Shown here piece by piece: positions 1-8,807 of a stretch of DNA of 64,000 nt. The position numbers and the translations under genes were made by a program. Source of the stretch: G963667915 sp965197385 (GTDB lineage: Bacteria > Acidobacteriota > Vicinamibacteria > Vicinamibacterales > UBA823). The notes under the pieces are model-generated. The model was given only the letters and a program-made list of their open reading frames with translations. It did no database searches and had not been told where the DNA came from. Location of the stretch: NCBI GenBank assembly GCA_965197385.1, contig CBDANA010000006.1:496001-560000 (forward strand), written 5' to 3'. The number at the start of each line of letters is the position of its first letter. The stretch's first letter is position 1.

Positions 1-652
1 GCATGAGCTTGTGCGAGCGGTTCATCCCGTCGGGCAGCAGGCGGTCCGAATGCCGCATCAGCTCCGTGTAGATCACCGGAAGAAAGGACGAGTAGAACCG
101 CACACTGTCTTCGATCACGATGATGGCCTGCACCCCCATCTCGCCGGTGTCACGCGCCAGGTTCATCCGGTCCTCGACGTACTTGACGATGGCCAGCAGG
201 ATCCGCACATCGCCCTGCCACAGGAACACGCGGTTGATGGGCGTAACCGCCGCGGCGCCTGCGAAGCTCTGCACGTCACGGATGTCGTAGGCCAGACCGA
301 TGACCGGCGTCGCCACGCCGGCATCCGCGATGCCTCGGGCGAGTGTCGAGGCGCTCATGTCGCCGACGTGCATCGTCGTGATGATCAGATCGTAGCGGCT
401 CGTGTCCCTGGACAGCGCGATCGCCTCGGCGCCAGTGGATACCCGCGTCAGCCGTGGCGTGTGGTGCAGATCGAGATCGAGGAACTCCGTGAGCATCACC
501 TCGCTGAGCCGGCCGTCCTCGGCGAGGATGAACGAGTCGTAGAGCGTGGAAACGAGGAGGATGTCGTTGACGCGATAGAGGCAGAGATCTTGGAAGCTAC
601 GAAGCCGGCTTCCGGAGGAGAGCGACAGATGGTCGGGCCGAGGGTCGGACAT
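1..652 (-). CDS. PEP/pyruvate-binding domain protein, N-terminal receiver-like part (cut by window edge)
   Basis: The reading frame starts at an ATG at 652 and runs off the left edge, giving 217 residues. The start reads MSDPRPDHLSL, then VNDILLVSTLYDSFILAEDG, a segment I associate with large proteins that join a receiver-like N-terminus to a PEP synthase/pyruvate phosphate dikinase ATP-binding domain. A later stretch, YDLIITTMHVGDM, resembles the receiver strand carrying the phospho-acceptor region. The catalytic part lies outside the window, so the activity cannot be confirmed. No strong ribosome binding site is visible. It is co-directional with gdhA, 93 bp downstream of that gene's stop. 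Family assignment is from memory of homologous N-termini and is moderately sure. Confidence 0.6.
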   Translation of the reverse strand, partial: MSDPRPDHLSLSSGSRLRSFQDLCLYRVNDILLVSTLYDSFILAEDGRLSEVMLTEFLDLDLHHTPRLTRVSTGAEAIALSRDTSRYDLIITTMHVGDMSASTLARGIADAGVATPVIGLAYDIRDVQSFAGAAAVTPINRVFLWQGDVRILLAIVKYVEDRMNLARDTGEMGVQAIIVIEDSVRFYSSFLPVIYTELMRHSDRLLPDGMNRSHKLM

Positions 653-745
653 ACAGACGCGCTCGCAGCCCGCGGACCGCGGACCGGCGCGCGGGGCGCG
701 TCGATCCGTGGAGGCCGAGTGTGGGCGGCCGGATCGTTCAGCTCC

Positions 746-2152
746 CTACACGAGCCCCTGATCGAGCATCGCGTCGGCCACCTTCACGAAGCCGGCGATG
801 TTGGCGCCCATGACATAGTTGCCCGGATCGCCGAAGTGGTCGGCCGTGTCGTGGCACGCTTGGTGGACCGCCTTCATGATCTTCTGCAGACGGCCATCCA
901 CCTCTTCACGCGTCCAGCTCGTACGCAAGCTGTTCTGCGTCATCTCGAGACCGGAGGTCGCCACGCCGCCGGCATTCGCCGCCTTACCGGGCCCGTACAG
1001 GATCTTGGCCTCGAGGAACTGCTTCACGCCGTCGAGCGTGACCGGCATGTTGGCCCCCTCCGACACCACGGTCACCCCGTTGCGCACGAGGTTCGCCGCG
1101 GCCGTGCCGTTGATCTCGTTCTGCGTCGCGCTGGGAAACGCGCACTGCGCGTCGTGGTCCCACAGCGGATTGTGATCGGCGGATGGATCGACCGCGGTGA
1201 AGACGACATTCCTGTAGTTGTCGGCGTACTCCTTAATCCGGCCGCGCCGCGCGTTCTTCAGCTCCTTGACGAACTCCAGCTTCTCCTTGTCGATGCCCGC
1301 CTCGTCATAGATGTACCCGTTCGAGTCCGACAGCGTGACTGGCTTGGCGCCGAGTTGGAGAAGTTTCTCGACGGTGAACTGAGCGACGTTGCCGCTCCCA
1401 GACACCAGACAGACCTTGCCGTCGAGCGTCTTGCTGCGCGTCGCCAGCATTTCGGCAGCGAAGTAGACCGCGCCGTACCCGGTGGCTTCCGGCCGGATGA
1501 GCGACCCGCCCCAGTTGAGGCCCTTGCCGGTCAGCACGCCGGTGAACTCGTTGCGCACCCGCTTGTACTGGCCGAACAGGAATCCGATCTCACGCCCCCC
1601 GACGCCGATGTCGCCGGCCGGCACGTCGGTGTCGGCGCCGATGTGGCGCTGGAGCTCGGTCATGAAGCTCTGGCAGAAGCGCATCACCTCGGCATCGCTC
1701 TTTCCTTTCGGGTCGAAGTCTGATCCGCCTTTGCCGCCGCCCATCGGCAGCGTCGTGAGCGAATTCTTGAAGACCTGTTCGAACGCGAGGAACTTCAGGA
1801 TGCCAAGATTGACCGACGGGTGAAACCGCAACCCGCCCTTGTAGGGGCCGATGGCGCTGTTCATCTCGACGCGGAAGCCGCGGTTGACGTGCACGTCTCC
1901 GCGGTCGTCCTGCCAAGGCACGCGGAACATCACGACCCGTTCCGGTTCGACAATCCGCTCGAGGATCCGGGCGCTGCGGTAATCCGCCCGCCACTCCAGC
2001 ACCGGCCCCAGCGACTCGAACACCTCCCCGACTGCCTGGTGGAACTCCGCCTCGACCGGATTCTTGGCAACGACTTGCGCCATCACCTCCGTCACGTAGC
2101 CGGACACCTGCGAACCTACCGCCGAACCTACCGCCGCGTCCTTGGTCGCCAT
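746..2152 (-). CDS. gdhA: NADP-type glutamate dehydrogenase
   Basis: This cytosolic enzyme interconverts 2-oxoglutarate plus ammonia and glutamate. The 468-residue protein carries the dimerisation/substrate domain with the GGGKGG lysine motif (K about 141), the PAGDIGVGGRE segment with the catalytic aspartate, and a Rossmann NAD(P) domain with GSGNVAQF. Length fits the hexameric 450-residue bacterial class. The LPMGGGKGGSDFDPKGKS signature is that of the NADP-dependent (E. coli GdhA-like) subgroup. The frame is open further upstream, but ATG 2152 is preferred because AGGAGG lies about 7 bases before it. A roughly 170-bp gap separates it from the upstream VWFA gene, so it probably has its own promoter. 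Confidence 0.95.
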   Translation of the reverse strand: MATKDAAVGSAVGSQVSGYVTEVMAQVVAKNPVEAEFHQAVGEVFESLGPVLEWRADYRSARILERIVEPERVVMFRVPWQDDRGDVHVNRGFRVEMNSAIGPYKGGLRFHPSVNLGILKFLAFEQVFKNSLTTLPMGGGKGGSDFDPKGKSDAEVMRFCQSFMTELQRHIGADTDVPAGDIGVGGREIGFLFGQYKRVRNEFTGVLTGKGLNWGGSLIRPEATGYGAVYFAAEMLATRSKTLDGKVCLVSGSGNVAQFTVEKLLQLGAKPVTLSDSNGYIYDEAGIDKEKLEFVKELKNARRGRIKEYADNYRNVVFTAVDPSADHNPLWDHDAQCAFPSATQNEINGTAAANLVRNGVTVVSEGANMPVTLDGVKQFLEAKILYGPGKAANAGGVATSGLEMTQNSLRTSWTREEVDGRLQKIMKAVHQACHDTADHFGDPGNYVMGANIAGFVKVADAMLDQGLV

Positions 2153-2320
2153 GGACCGCCCTCCTGCGATGAAGCCGAATGATTCACGACGTATGAACAC
2201 CCGCCAGGGTGGTTGCAATCCCTCAATATACCATGCGTGAAACGAGAGGCCGCCGAACGGCGCCTGATAGGCTAAGAGGAGAACCCCGCGAACCGCCGGA
2301 TGTTGGTCGGCGGCCAGCGG

Positions 2321-4390
2321 TCAGCTCGTGACTCGCAGCGCGATCAACTGGTCGGCCGAGTCGTCGTCGACGGCGGCCTTTAATTCGATCAGATACTCGC
2401 CGGGCGCCAGGCTCGCCAACGGAAGATCGAGCACATAGGGCGCGTCTGCGGTTGCCGGTGCCTGCAGCGGCAAATCCGCCATCGACGCGCCGCCTCGATT
2501 GAGGAGACGCGCCGTCACGTCGATCGGGGAGGCGCCCGGCCCATAGGCCCGGAACCGGACCAGCAGGCGATCGGTGCGTCGAAACACCCGAGCAGTTTCC
2601 GGAATCGGGTCAGGATCCGAGCGGAGCTGGCGAAACTCGAAGGCGTTCCGGGCCCGGAGCACGTGGGGCGAGCTGAGCGCGACACCAACACCGGTGAAGT
2701 CCGGCACAACGAAGTGCTGGACGTCGTTGTCCAGGATCCCGCCGTCGGCACCCTCAATCGATAAATCCAGTTGTATCGGACCTGGCTCCACGTCGAAGAT
2801 CGTACGGGCCGACCCCACGACCCCGTCATTACCCAGCAGCGCCGGACCGTCGGGCACGTCGTCCTTGAAGAAGGTCGCACCGCCGTTGCCGCTGGCCCGC
2901 ATCGAAATCCGGATTGGCTCCTCACGACGCTGGCCTGGCACTCGCGGCGCCGGGCGCCACACGAAGGTCAGCCGCGTCAGGCCGTTCTCCGTCTTAGCCA
3001 TCCCGATCCAGGTCTGCACGAGCCGCTTGTTGCTCCTGGCGGCGAGCAGCGACAGCGCCAGGTCGACGTTGGACGGCCCGGCCGGCTCGGGCGCCGGCGT
3101 CTCCAGCCGGCTCAGGTCGTCCGGCGACAATGCCCAATAGCCCTTGCGCGCCCGTACGTCGAGGCTGCGCCGCGTCAGCCGGACCCGAATCTCGTGAAAC
3201 CGGCCGTCGGTGGGCGTTTGCGTCGAGTTGTAGCCGAGCAGGTAGTAGCTACTGGAATCTTTCACCGCCTGCCGCAGCCCGGCGAGCAGATCGTTCTGGT
3301 TGACAATCGCGCGGCCGTCGGTCGTTTCCGCGAGCGAGCGCAGCGTGTCGATCGTGGCGCTCAACATATTTCGATCGGTCGTGAACCCGACGCCTTCGTT
3401 GATGTCGAATTCGAAGGACGTCAGCCCACGCGGGTCCAGTGCGTAAATCGACGTGTTGGCGCGATTGGCCGCTTCGAACACCCGCTGCAAGTCGGTCTGG
3501 ATGGTCAGGTCGGCGGTCATCTGCATGGCCTGTTCGCGGGGATCGTTACTCCCGATGAACGGGTTGCGCTGCCGAGGATCGTAGAGTCTGACGGCGTTGG
3601 AGACGCGCAGCTGCGGCGGCAAGATATTCGTGTACCCCTCGCTCACCAGGATCAACGACTTGCGGCCTTCGCGCAGGCCGCCCAGGTGCGTCACCAGCGC
3701 CCTGAGCCCGGTCAGGGAGACCTCGTTCCTGATCTGCTCGATCGTCATCGTCGGCGCATGCGCGTACTGGAACTCGAACTGGTTGCGTACCTCGTAGTCG
3801 TACTTGCGCCCCTCGAACCGCTCGATCTGCTCGATGATCGCCCCGTGGTCTCGGGTCATGCGCACCATACTGAGCGGCGTCAACGGATACATGATCCCGA
3901 TCATGTCGGTGGGCGCCAACTGCGTCCGGATGAACTCGATGAGCGGCGCTTTAACGCGCAGACTCGAGCCCCGACGCACGTGGTAGTCGTCGAGGAAAAT
4001 GGCGAACAGGCGCACGTCTGGCCGGGCCGCCTCCCGCTCCTCGTCGAAGGCATTCCGAATGGCCCTGATCGGCTCGTCGAGCGCGACAGCCGGCGTGATC
4101 AGGAACTGCTCGAATGTCTCAATCGTCTGCGGCTCGCCGTCCTCGAAAACCTCGAAGTCGTCGATCGTGAGATCGACGACCGGGTTCCCATCGTCGTCGG
4201 TGACGATGATGTCGACGCGGACGAAGTTGATGCCTGCGCGAAATACCGGCTGCTGCGGGGCGTCCTGCGCCTCGGCTTCCTGCGGGGGTGCCTGCTCCTG
4301 CTGTGGTGCCGCGTCGCCACTCGCGCCGACCCCCATGGTCAGGATCAACGCCATCGCTAATCCGGGCGTCAGGAAGGGCGCTCGTCGCAT
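2321..4390 (-). CDS. Secreted VWFA-related domain protein (acidobacterial type)
   Basis: A 689-residue protein with a signal peptide (MRRAPFLTPGLAMALILTMG), a low-complexity Q/E/A/P linker, and a von Willebrand factor A-like domain from about residue 50 to 430. That domain includes VRVDIIVTDDDGNPVVDLT, FDVFEDGEPQTI-like text and LFAIFLDDYHVRRGSS, with an acidic metal-site region, and then DSSSYYLLGYNST. This layout matches the VWFA-related family that is strongly expanded in Acidobacteriota. The C-terminal 250 residues look beta-rich. Start chosen at ATG 4390 because it begins the signal peptide and is preceded by AGGTGA. Ligand and role are unknown; an extracytoplasmic adhesion or scaffold role is inference. 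Confidence 0.85.
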   Translation of the reverse strand: MRRAPFLTPGLAMALILTMGVGASGDAAPQQEQAPPQEAEAQDAPQQPVFRAGINFVRVDIIVTDDDGNPVVDLTIDDFEVFEDGEPQTIETFEQFLITPAVALDEPIRAIRNAFDEEREAARPDVRLFAIFLDDYHVRRGSSLRVKAPLIEFIRTQLAPTDMIGIMYPLTPLSMVRMTRDHGAIIEQIERFEGRKYDYEVRNQFEFQYAHAPTMTIEQIRNEVSLTGLRALVTHLGGLREGRKSLILVSEGYTNILPPQLRVSNAVRLYDPRQRNPFIGSNDPREQAMQMTADLTIQTDLQRVFEAANRANTSIYALDPRGLTSFEFDINEGVGFTTDRNMLSATIDTLRSLAETTDGRAIVNQNDLLAGLRQAVKDSSSYYLLGYNSTQTPTDGRFHEIRVRLTRRSLDVRARKGYWALSPDDLSRLETPAPEPAGPSNVDLALSLLAARSNKRLVQTWIGMAKTENGLTRLTFVWRPAPRVPGQRREEPIRISMRASGNGGATFFKDDVPDGPALLGNDGVVGSARTIFDVEPGPIQLDLSIEGADGGILDNDVQHFVVPDFTGVGVALSSPHVLRARNAFEFRQLRSDPDPIPETARVFRRTDRLLVRFRAYGPGASPIDVTARLLNRGGASMADLPLQAPATADAPYVLDLPLASLAPGEYLIELKAAVDDDSADQLIALRVTS

Positions 4391-4465
4391 GGTCACCTGC
4401 CGTCGCAGGGACGGAGCCCGGTGGCCTCTCCCACCGGCTCCGGCCGCCATGAAGGCAACGCCCTC

Positions 4466-5719
4466 ATGATAGCATCATCGGGCGAAACGCTCGGAGGGCC
4501 GTCTGGAGGAAGTTGTCAGGCAGCTCACGTCTGCGCCAGCGAGACCCCCTGCGTGCCCACGATTCCAGACCGGCTACCACTGACCACACTCAGCGAGGAT
4601 GAACAGCTCCTCCGCGACAGCGTCCGGGAATTCGCCGATGCGGAAGTCCGACCGCTCGTTCGCGACATGGATGACCGGCAGGCGATTCCGCGGACCTTGA
4701 TCGACCGCCTCTTCGCCCTGGGTGTCATGGGCGTCGAGGTGCCGGAGGATCTGGGCGGCGCCGGGGCACGCCTGTTCCATGCGGTGCTCGTCGTCGAAGC
4801 CCTCGCCCGGGTGGACCCGGCGATCGGCGTGCTCGTCGACGTCCAGAACACACTGGTCATCAACGCGCTCTCTCGCTGGGGCAGCCAGGCGCTGCAACGG
4901 CGTTACCTTCCGCAGCTCGCGTCGCGTGCCGTCGGCGCGTATGCGCTGTCCGAGGCCGGTTCCGGCAGTGACGCCTTCGCCCTGGCCACGCGCGGCGAGG
5001 ACCGCGGCGGCGCGTTTGCCCTCACCGGCCGCAAGCTCTGGATCACGAACGCCGCGGAAGCGGACATCTTTATCGTGTTCGCGAACGTGAACCCCGACGC
5101 CGGCTACCGGGGCATCACCGCCTTCGTCCTGGAGCGCGGCACCCCGGGCTTTACGGTCGGCCCAAGGGAAGACAAGCTCGGCATCCGGGCGAGCAGCACG
5201 TGCGAGCTCCTGCTGGACGACTGCGTCGTGCCGACCGACCAGATCCTGGGTGAGGTCGGTAAGGGCTACAAGGTGGCGATCGAGACGCTCAACGAGGGGC
5301 GGATCGGCATCGGCGCCCAGATGATCGGACTGGCCAGCGGCGCGCTCGACCATGCCCTGGCGTACACGAAGACACGCAAACAGTTCGGCCGGCCGGTCGC
5401 CGAGTTCCAGGGCGTGCAATTCCAGCTCGCGCAAGCGGCTACGGAGCTCGAGGCCGCGCGCCTCACCGTGTACAACGCGGCGCGGCTGCGCGACACGGGC
5501 CGCCCGTTCCTCACCGAAGCCGCGATGTGCAAGCTTTTCTCCTCGGATGTGGCCGAACGGGTGTCGTCGCTGGCCGTGCAGCTCTTCGGCGGCTACGGCT
5601 ACGTGAAGGATTACCCGGTCGAAAAACTCTATCGCGACGCGAAGGTCGGCCAGATCTACGAGGGCACGTCCAACCTGCAGCTCCAGACAATCGCCAAGCA
5701 GATTCTGGGCAAGGGTTAG
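4466..5719 (+). CDS. Acyl-CoA dehydrogenase
   Basis: FAD-dependent alpha,beta-dehydrogenation of acyl-CoA, passing electrons to ETF. The protein shows the full fold: an N-terminal helical domain (LSEDEQLLRDSVREFA), the middle beta domain with YALSEAGSGSDAF and LWITNAAEADIFIVFA, and the C-terminal helical domain with RKQFGRPVAEFQGVQFQLA and the terminal YRDAKVGQIYEGTSN, where the E is the usual catalytic base of short-chain enzymes. Start is uncertain. ATG 4466 has GAAGG about 10 bases upstream but gives an odd 40-residue leader. GTG 4553 would begin just before the conserved region. It is transcribed divergently from the VWFA gene. Substrate chain length cannot be told. Confidence 0.92.
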   Translation: MIASSGETLGGPSGGSCQAAHVCASETPCVPTIPDRLPLTTLSEDEQLLRDSVREFADAEVRPLVRDMDDRQAIPRTLIDRLFALGVMGVEVPEDLGGAGARLFHAVLVVEALARVDPAIGVLVDVQNTLVINALSRWGSQALQRRYLPQLASRAVGAYALSEAGSGSDAFALATRGEDRGGAFALTGRKLWITNAAEADIFIVFANVNPDAGYRGITAFVLERGTPGFTVGPREDKLGIRASSTCELLLDDCVVPTDQILGEVGKGYKVAIETLNEGRIGIGAQMIGLASGALDHALAYTKTRKQFGRPVAEFQGVQFQLAQAATELEAARLTVYNAARLRDTGRPFLTEAAMCKLFSSDVAERVSSLAVQLFGGYGYVKDYPVEKLYRDAKVGQIYEGTSNLQLQTIAKQILGKG

Positions 5720-5734
5720 CCTTTCGGCTCTGGA

Positions 5735-5790
5735 CTCTCGGCTCTCGGCTCCGGCGCCAATGCTCATCGTCTTCGTGCGAGAGCCGAGAG
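5735..5790. terminator. Long hairpin downstream of acyl-CoA dehydrogenase
   Basis: A perfect 13-bp inverted repeat (CTCTCGGCTCTCG at 5735-5747 and its complement at 5778-5790) with a 30-base loop lies 15 bases after the stop. There is no T-tract, so rho-independent termination is not assured. A related sequence occurs at 62581-62650, so this is also a small repeat family. Confidence 0.5.
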
Positions 5791-5806
5791 CCCGCCTTCC
5801 CCGGTT

Positions 5807-5975
5807 GCAGCCCGTGGTGAAAGTCCAGCTGCATTCGACCGGCGCTGCATCCCGCCTGGCGGCGCTGCTCCTCGGTCACATACAGCCGGTATGTTCCCTC
5901 GTCGCGCCTTGCTCGGGCCGACCGCGGCTTTGGTCAGCGGTCTCGGTGTATCACTTGACTTTCACCACGGGCTGC
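5807..5975 (+). repeat. Interspersed inverted-repeat element, copy A
   Basis: A 169-bp unit bounded by near-perfect terminal inverted repeats: GCAGCCCGTGGTGAAAGTC at the left and its complement at 5957-5975. Its interior matches copy B (63591-63756, opposite strand) over most of its length, for example CTGCATTCGACC, GCATCCCGC, the CGGTCA-ATAC segment and CGCGCCTTG. The right terminal repeat overlaps the 3' end of the HIT gene and supplies its last 13 or so codons and stop. No transposase is encoded, so it resembles a MITE or a coding-tolerant palindromic element. Confidence 0.85.
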
Positions 5976-6446
5976 CAGGCGCTCGAAGATCGGCCGGAGC
6001 TTGTCGGCGGTCTGCTCGAGCGACTCGGGGAGTACGCGAGCCTCGCCGACGACCGTCATGAAGTTCGTATCACTCTCCCAGCGCGGCACGACATGCAGGT
6101 GCACGTGGTCGACGATGCCGGCTCCGCCCGCCCGCCCCAGGTTGATCCCCATGTTCATGCCGTGGGGGTGGTAGGCCTCGCCGAGGGCCAGCTCCGCCCA
6201 TCGGGCCAGCTCCATGAGCTCACCCCGCTCGTCGGCGGAGGCTGCGGCCAGGCTGTCAATGTGGCGCTTGGGAACGATCATCAAATGGCCGTTGTTGTAG
6301 GGATAGAGATTCAGGATGACGTAGCAGGTGGCGCCGCGAAAGACGACCAACGCCGCCTCGGCTGAGGCCTCGCAGAACACGCAACCCTCCGTCCGGTCGG
6401 CGCCAGACACGTAAGTGAATCTCCAGGGAGACCAGAGCCGTTCCAC
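5934..6446 (-). CDS. HIT-family nucleotide hydrolase/transferase
   Basis: A 170-residue histidine-triad protein acting on AMP-linked nucleotides, cytosolic. It opens VERLWSPWRFTYV, followed by a CVFC motif probably involved in metal binding. NLYPYNNGHLMIVPKRHI comes next, and the catalytic triad is HVHLHVVPRW. This is the layout of the Ap4A-phosphorylase-like HIT group. Start is a GTG at 6446. The last residues (from AARGES to the stop) are encoded by the terminal repeat of the interspersed element at 5807-5975, so the native C-terminus was probably replaced when the element inserted. It lies 41 bp downstream of the ihfB-like gene on the same strand. Confidence 0.93.
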   Translation of the reverse strand: MERLWSPWRFTYVSGADRTEGCVFCEASAEAALVVFRGATCYVILNLYPYNNGHLMIVPKRHIDSLAAASADERGELMELARWAELALGEAYHPHGMNMGINLGRAGGAGIVDHVHLHVVPRWESDTNFMTVVGEARVLPESLEQTADKLRPIFERLAARGESQVIHRDR

Positions 6447-6487
6447 GGGAAGACAGAAGCTTCACGGCGCAGCGGCGGGCACCGCAA

Positions 6488-6826
6488 TCAGTACTGAGGC
6501 ACGGCCCCGGGCACGGGCGCCGGTGGGGGCGCCGGCGGCGCGGGCTCAGACGACTGGTTGATCAGTTCCTTCAGCTCTTTCCCAGGTTTGAAGTACGGCA
6601 CCTTCTTCGGCGGCACGTCTACCTTATCGCCGGTCTTCGGATTCCGGCCCTTGCGTGGCTCGCGCTGCCGGAGCCGGAAGCTGCCGAAGCCACGTAACTC
6701 GATCTTTTCGCCGCGGTGCAGCGCCGTGATGATGCTCTTGAAGACCGTGTCGACGATCACCTCGGAATGCTTCTTCGTGATGTCAGCAACCTTCGAGACC
6801 TCCTCGACAAGCTCCGCCTTGGTCAT
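6488..6826 (-). CDS. HU/IHF-family DNA-bending protein
   Basis: A small nucleoid protein of 112 residues. Residues 1-92 form a complete HU/IHF domain with IELRGFGSFRLRQREPRKGR and NPKTGDKVDVPPKKVPYFKP. The VPYFKPGKEL ending is more like IHF-beta than HU. A proline/alanine tail (PAPPAPPPAPVPGAVPQY) extends beyond the normal end. Start at ATG 6826 is preferred over the upstream in-frame codon because AGGGGG lies 5 bases before it. It follows rpsA, as ihfB does in enterobacteria, supporting an IHF-beta-like role. Confidence 0.93.
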   Translation of the reverse strand: MTKAELVEEVSKVADITKKHSEVIVDTVFKSIITALHRGEKIELRGFGSFRLRQREPRKGRNPKTGDKVDVPPKKVPYFKPGKELKELINQSSEPAPPAPPPAPVPGAVPQY

Positions 6827-6878
6827 GCTGCCCCCTGCTCTCCGCCGAGCCACCCGCCAGCGACCGCGGGTGACGCCC

Positions 6879-8660
6879 TCACTGGCTGCGCTTCATATGA
6901 TCGCCGAGCGTCACTTCCGGCGATCCGCTGGAGGCGCTGTAGGACTCCCAGTCGTGCTCCTCGTGCGACTTGAGCGCCCGAATACTCAACCCGATCTTCC
7001 GCTCGGCCGGGCTCAGCTTGATGATCTTCATCGTGTAGGACGCGTCGACCTGCAACTCAACTTTCTCTTCGTCGTGACTGTCGTCGAACTCCGACACATG
7101 GATCAAGCCCTCGATGCCTTCGGCTAACTCCACGAACGCACCGAAGTTCGTCATCCGCACGACCTTGCCCTCGACGACATTGCCCGCATGATGTTCGGCG
7201 AAGAACTCATCCCAGATATCGGTGGCCAGCTGCTTGAGACCCAACGACAGCCGCTGGTTCTCGGCGTCGACGTTCAGGACCATCGCCTCGACCGTGGCGC
7301 CCTTCTTCAGCGCCTCGGACGGGTGCTTCAGGCGCTTGCTCCACGACATGTCCGAAATGTGGATGAGCCCATCGATGCCTTCCTCCACTTCGACGAACGC
7401 CCCAAACTCGGTGAGGTTGCGCACGGCTCCCGTGATCCGCGTGCCGACCGGGTACTTCTCGGCCAGCTCCAGCCAGGGGTTGGCCTCGATCTGCTTCAGG
7501 CCTAAGGAAATCCGTCGTGCCTGCAGGTCGACGCCGAGGACCATCGCCTCGACCGTATCGCCCACGTTGAGAATCTTCGACGGATGCTTGACGCGCTTGC
7601 TCCAGGACATCTCGGACACGTGAATCAAGCCCTCGACGCCCGGCTCGAGCTCCACGAACGCGCCGTAGTCGGTTAGGCTCACGACCTTGCCAGTGACGCG
7701 CCCGCCGACCGGGTAGCGCTCGCCAACTACGGTCCACGGATCGGCGATGAGCTGCTTGTACCCGAGCGAGACCCGCTCAGTCGCCGGATCGAACTTGAGC
7801 ACGATGACCTCCGCCTCGTCGTTGACCTTGAAGATCTCGGACGGGTGCGAGACGCGGCCCCACGACATGTCGGTAATGTGCAGCAATCCGTCGAGACCAC
7901 CCAGGTCGATGAAGGCGCCATAGTCGGTGATGTTCTTCACAACACCGCGGATCACCTTGCCTTCGACCAGCGTCTCTAGGGTTTGCTGCTTCTTCTCGGC
8001 GTTCTCCTCTTCCAGTAACGCCTTGCGTGAAAGCACGATGTTGCCGCGCTTCTTGTTGACCCTGATCACGCGCATGCGCAGTTCTTGCCCACGGAGCGAA
8101 TCCAGGTTGCGGACCGGGCGCACATCGATCTGCGAACCAGGGAGGAAGGCCCGGACACCAATGTCGACGGCGAGTCCGCCCTTGATCCGTTCGATGACGC
8201 GGCCGATGACCACCTTGCGGTCGGCGTACGCCTTCTCGACCTCGTCCCAAATCTTCATCTTCTCGGCTTTTTCGCGCGACAGCACGACGTAGCCTTCGCG
8301 ATCCTCGGTGCGCTCGAGCAGCACGTCGACCAGATCGCCCTCCTGCACCATCACCTCGCCGTGCTCGTCGCGAAACTCGTCAATCGCGATCATCCCCTCG
8401 GACTTGTAGCCGACGTCGACGATGACCTCGGAGGACGACACCTTGAGCACCGTGCCCTTGATGACCTCTCCCTCGGAGAGGTTGCGGAAGCTCCTGTCGT
8501 ACAGTTCAAGCAGGCGAGCGTATTCCTCTCGATCCATCGGCGCGTCGTCGGCAGGGGCCGCCTCGGCCAGCAGGGCTGCCGCGTCCGCACTCAGGGCCAC
8601 GTCGCTGTCACCTCCTTCTTGTGTGGGTTTCACCTTGACCGTGTCGTCTGCGCGCACCAT
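6879..8660 (-). CDS. rpsA: 30S ribosomal protein S1
   Basis: This mRNA-binding ribosomal protein has 593 residues and six S1 (OB-fold) repeats at roughly 57-125, 143-205, 228-296, 313-381, 400-468 and 487-555. Repeats 3-6 share the DYGAFVELEPGVEGLIHVSE-type core. Its length is slightly above the 557 residues of E. coli S1, because of an acidic N-terminal extension. A GAGGAGG-type site lies upstream of ATG 8660, with somewhat long spacing. In many bacteria cmk lies directly upstream of rpsA; here an inverted basic-protein gene and an IS element sit between them. Confidence 0.97.
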   Translation of the reverse strand: MVRADDTVKVKPTQEGGDSDVALSADAAALLAEAAPADDAPMDREEYARLLELYDRSFRNLSEGEVIKGTVLKVSSSEVIVDVGYKSEGMIAIDEFRDEHGEVMVQEGDLVDVLLERTEDREGYVVLSREKAEKMKIWDEVEKAYADRKVVIGRVIERIKGGLAVDIGVRAFLPGSQIDVRPVRNLDSLRGQELRMRVIRVNKKRGNIVLSRKALLEEENAEKKQQTLETLVEGKVIRGVVKNITDYGAFIDLGGLDGLLHITDMSWGRVSHPSEIFKVNDEAEVIVLKFDPATERVSLGYKQLIADPWTVVGERYPVGGRVTGKVVSLTDYGAFVELEPGVEGLIHVSEMSWSKRVKHPSKILNVGDTVEAMVLGVDLQARRISLGLKQIEANPWLELAEKYPVGTRITGAVRNLTEFGAFVEVEEGIDGLIHISDMSWSKRLKHPSEALKKGATVEAMVLNVDAENQRLSLGLKQLATDIWDEFFAEHHAGNVVEGKVVRMTNFGAFVELAEGIEGLIHVSEFDDSHDEEKVELQVDASYTMKIIKLSPAERKIGLSIRALKSHEEHDWESYSASSGSPEVTLGDHMKRSQ

Positions 8661-8807
8661 GCCTTCCCGATCCTCCTCTGCCGCGAAACGGCTCGACGGC
8701 CAGCCTCACGCGTCTCAGGTCGCTCGGTAAGGCCTGCCTAATGTGCGATAAGATACGGACTGTACGATACTTAGCGAACCGCCGTCAAGCTTCGAAAGGA
8801 CTCAGCA

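Noticed and set aside
11..1723. A 570-codon plus-strand frame opposite gdhA and the PEP-binding gene
   Set aside because: It is antisense to two recognised proteins, rich in His/Arg/Val as expected from the complement of high-GC coding DNA, and has no domain.
2771..4360. A 529-codon plus-strand frame
   Set aside because: Antisense shadow of the VWFA gene; no recognisable motifs or ribosome site.
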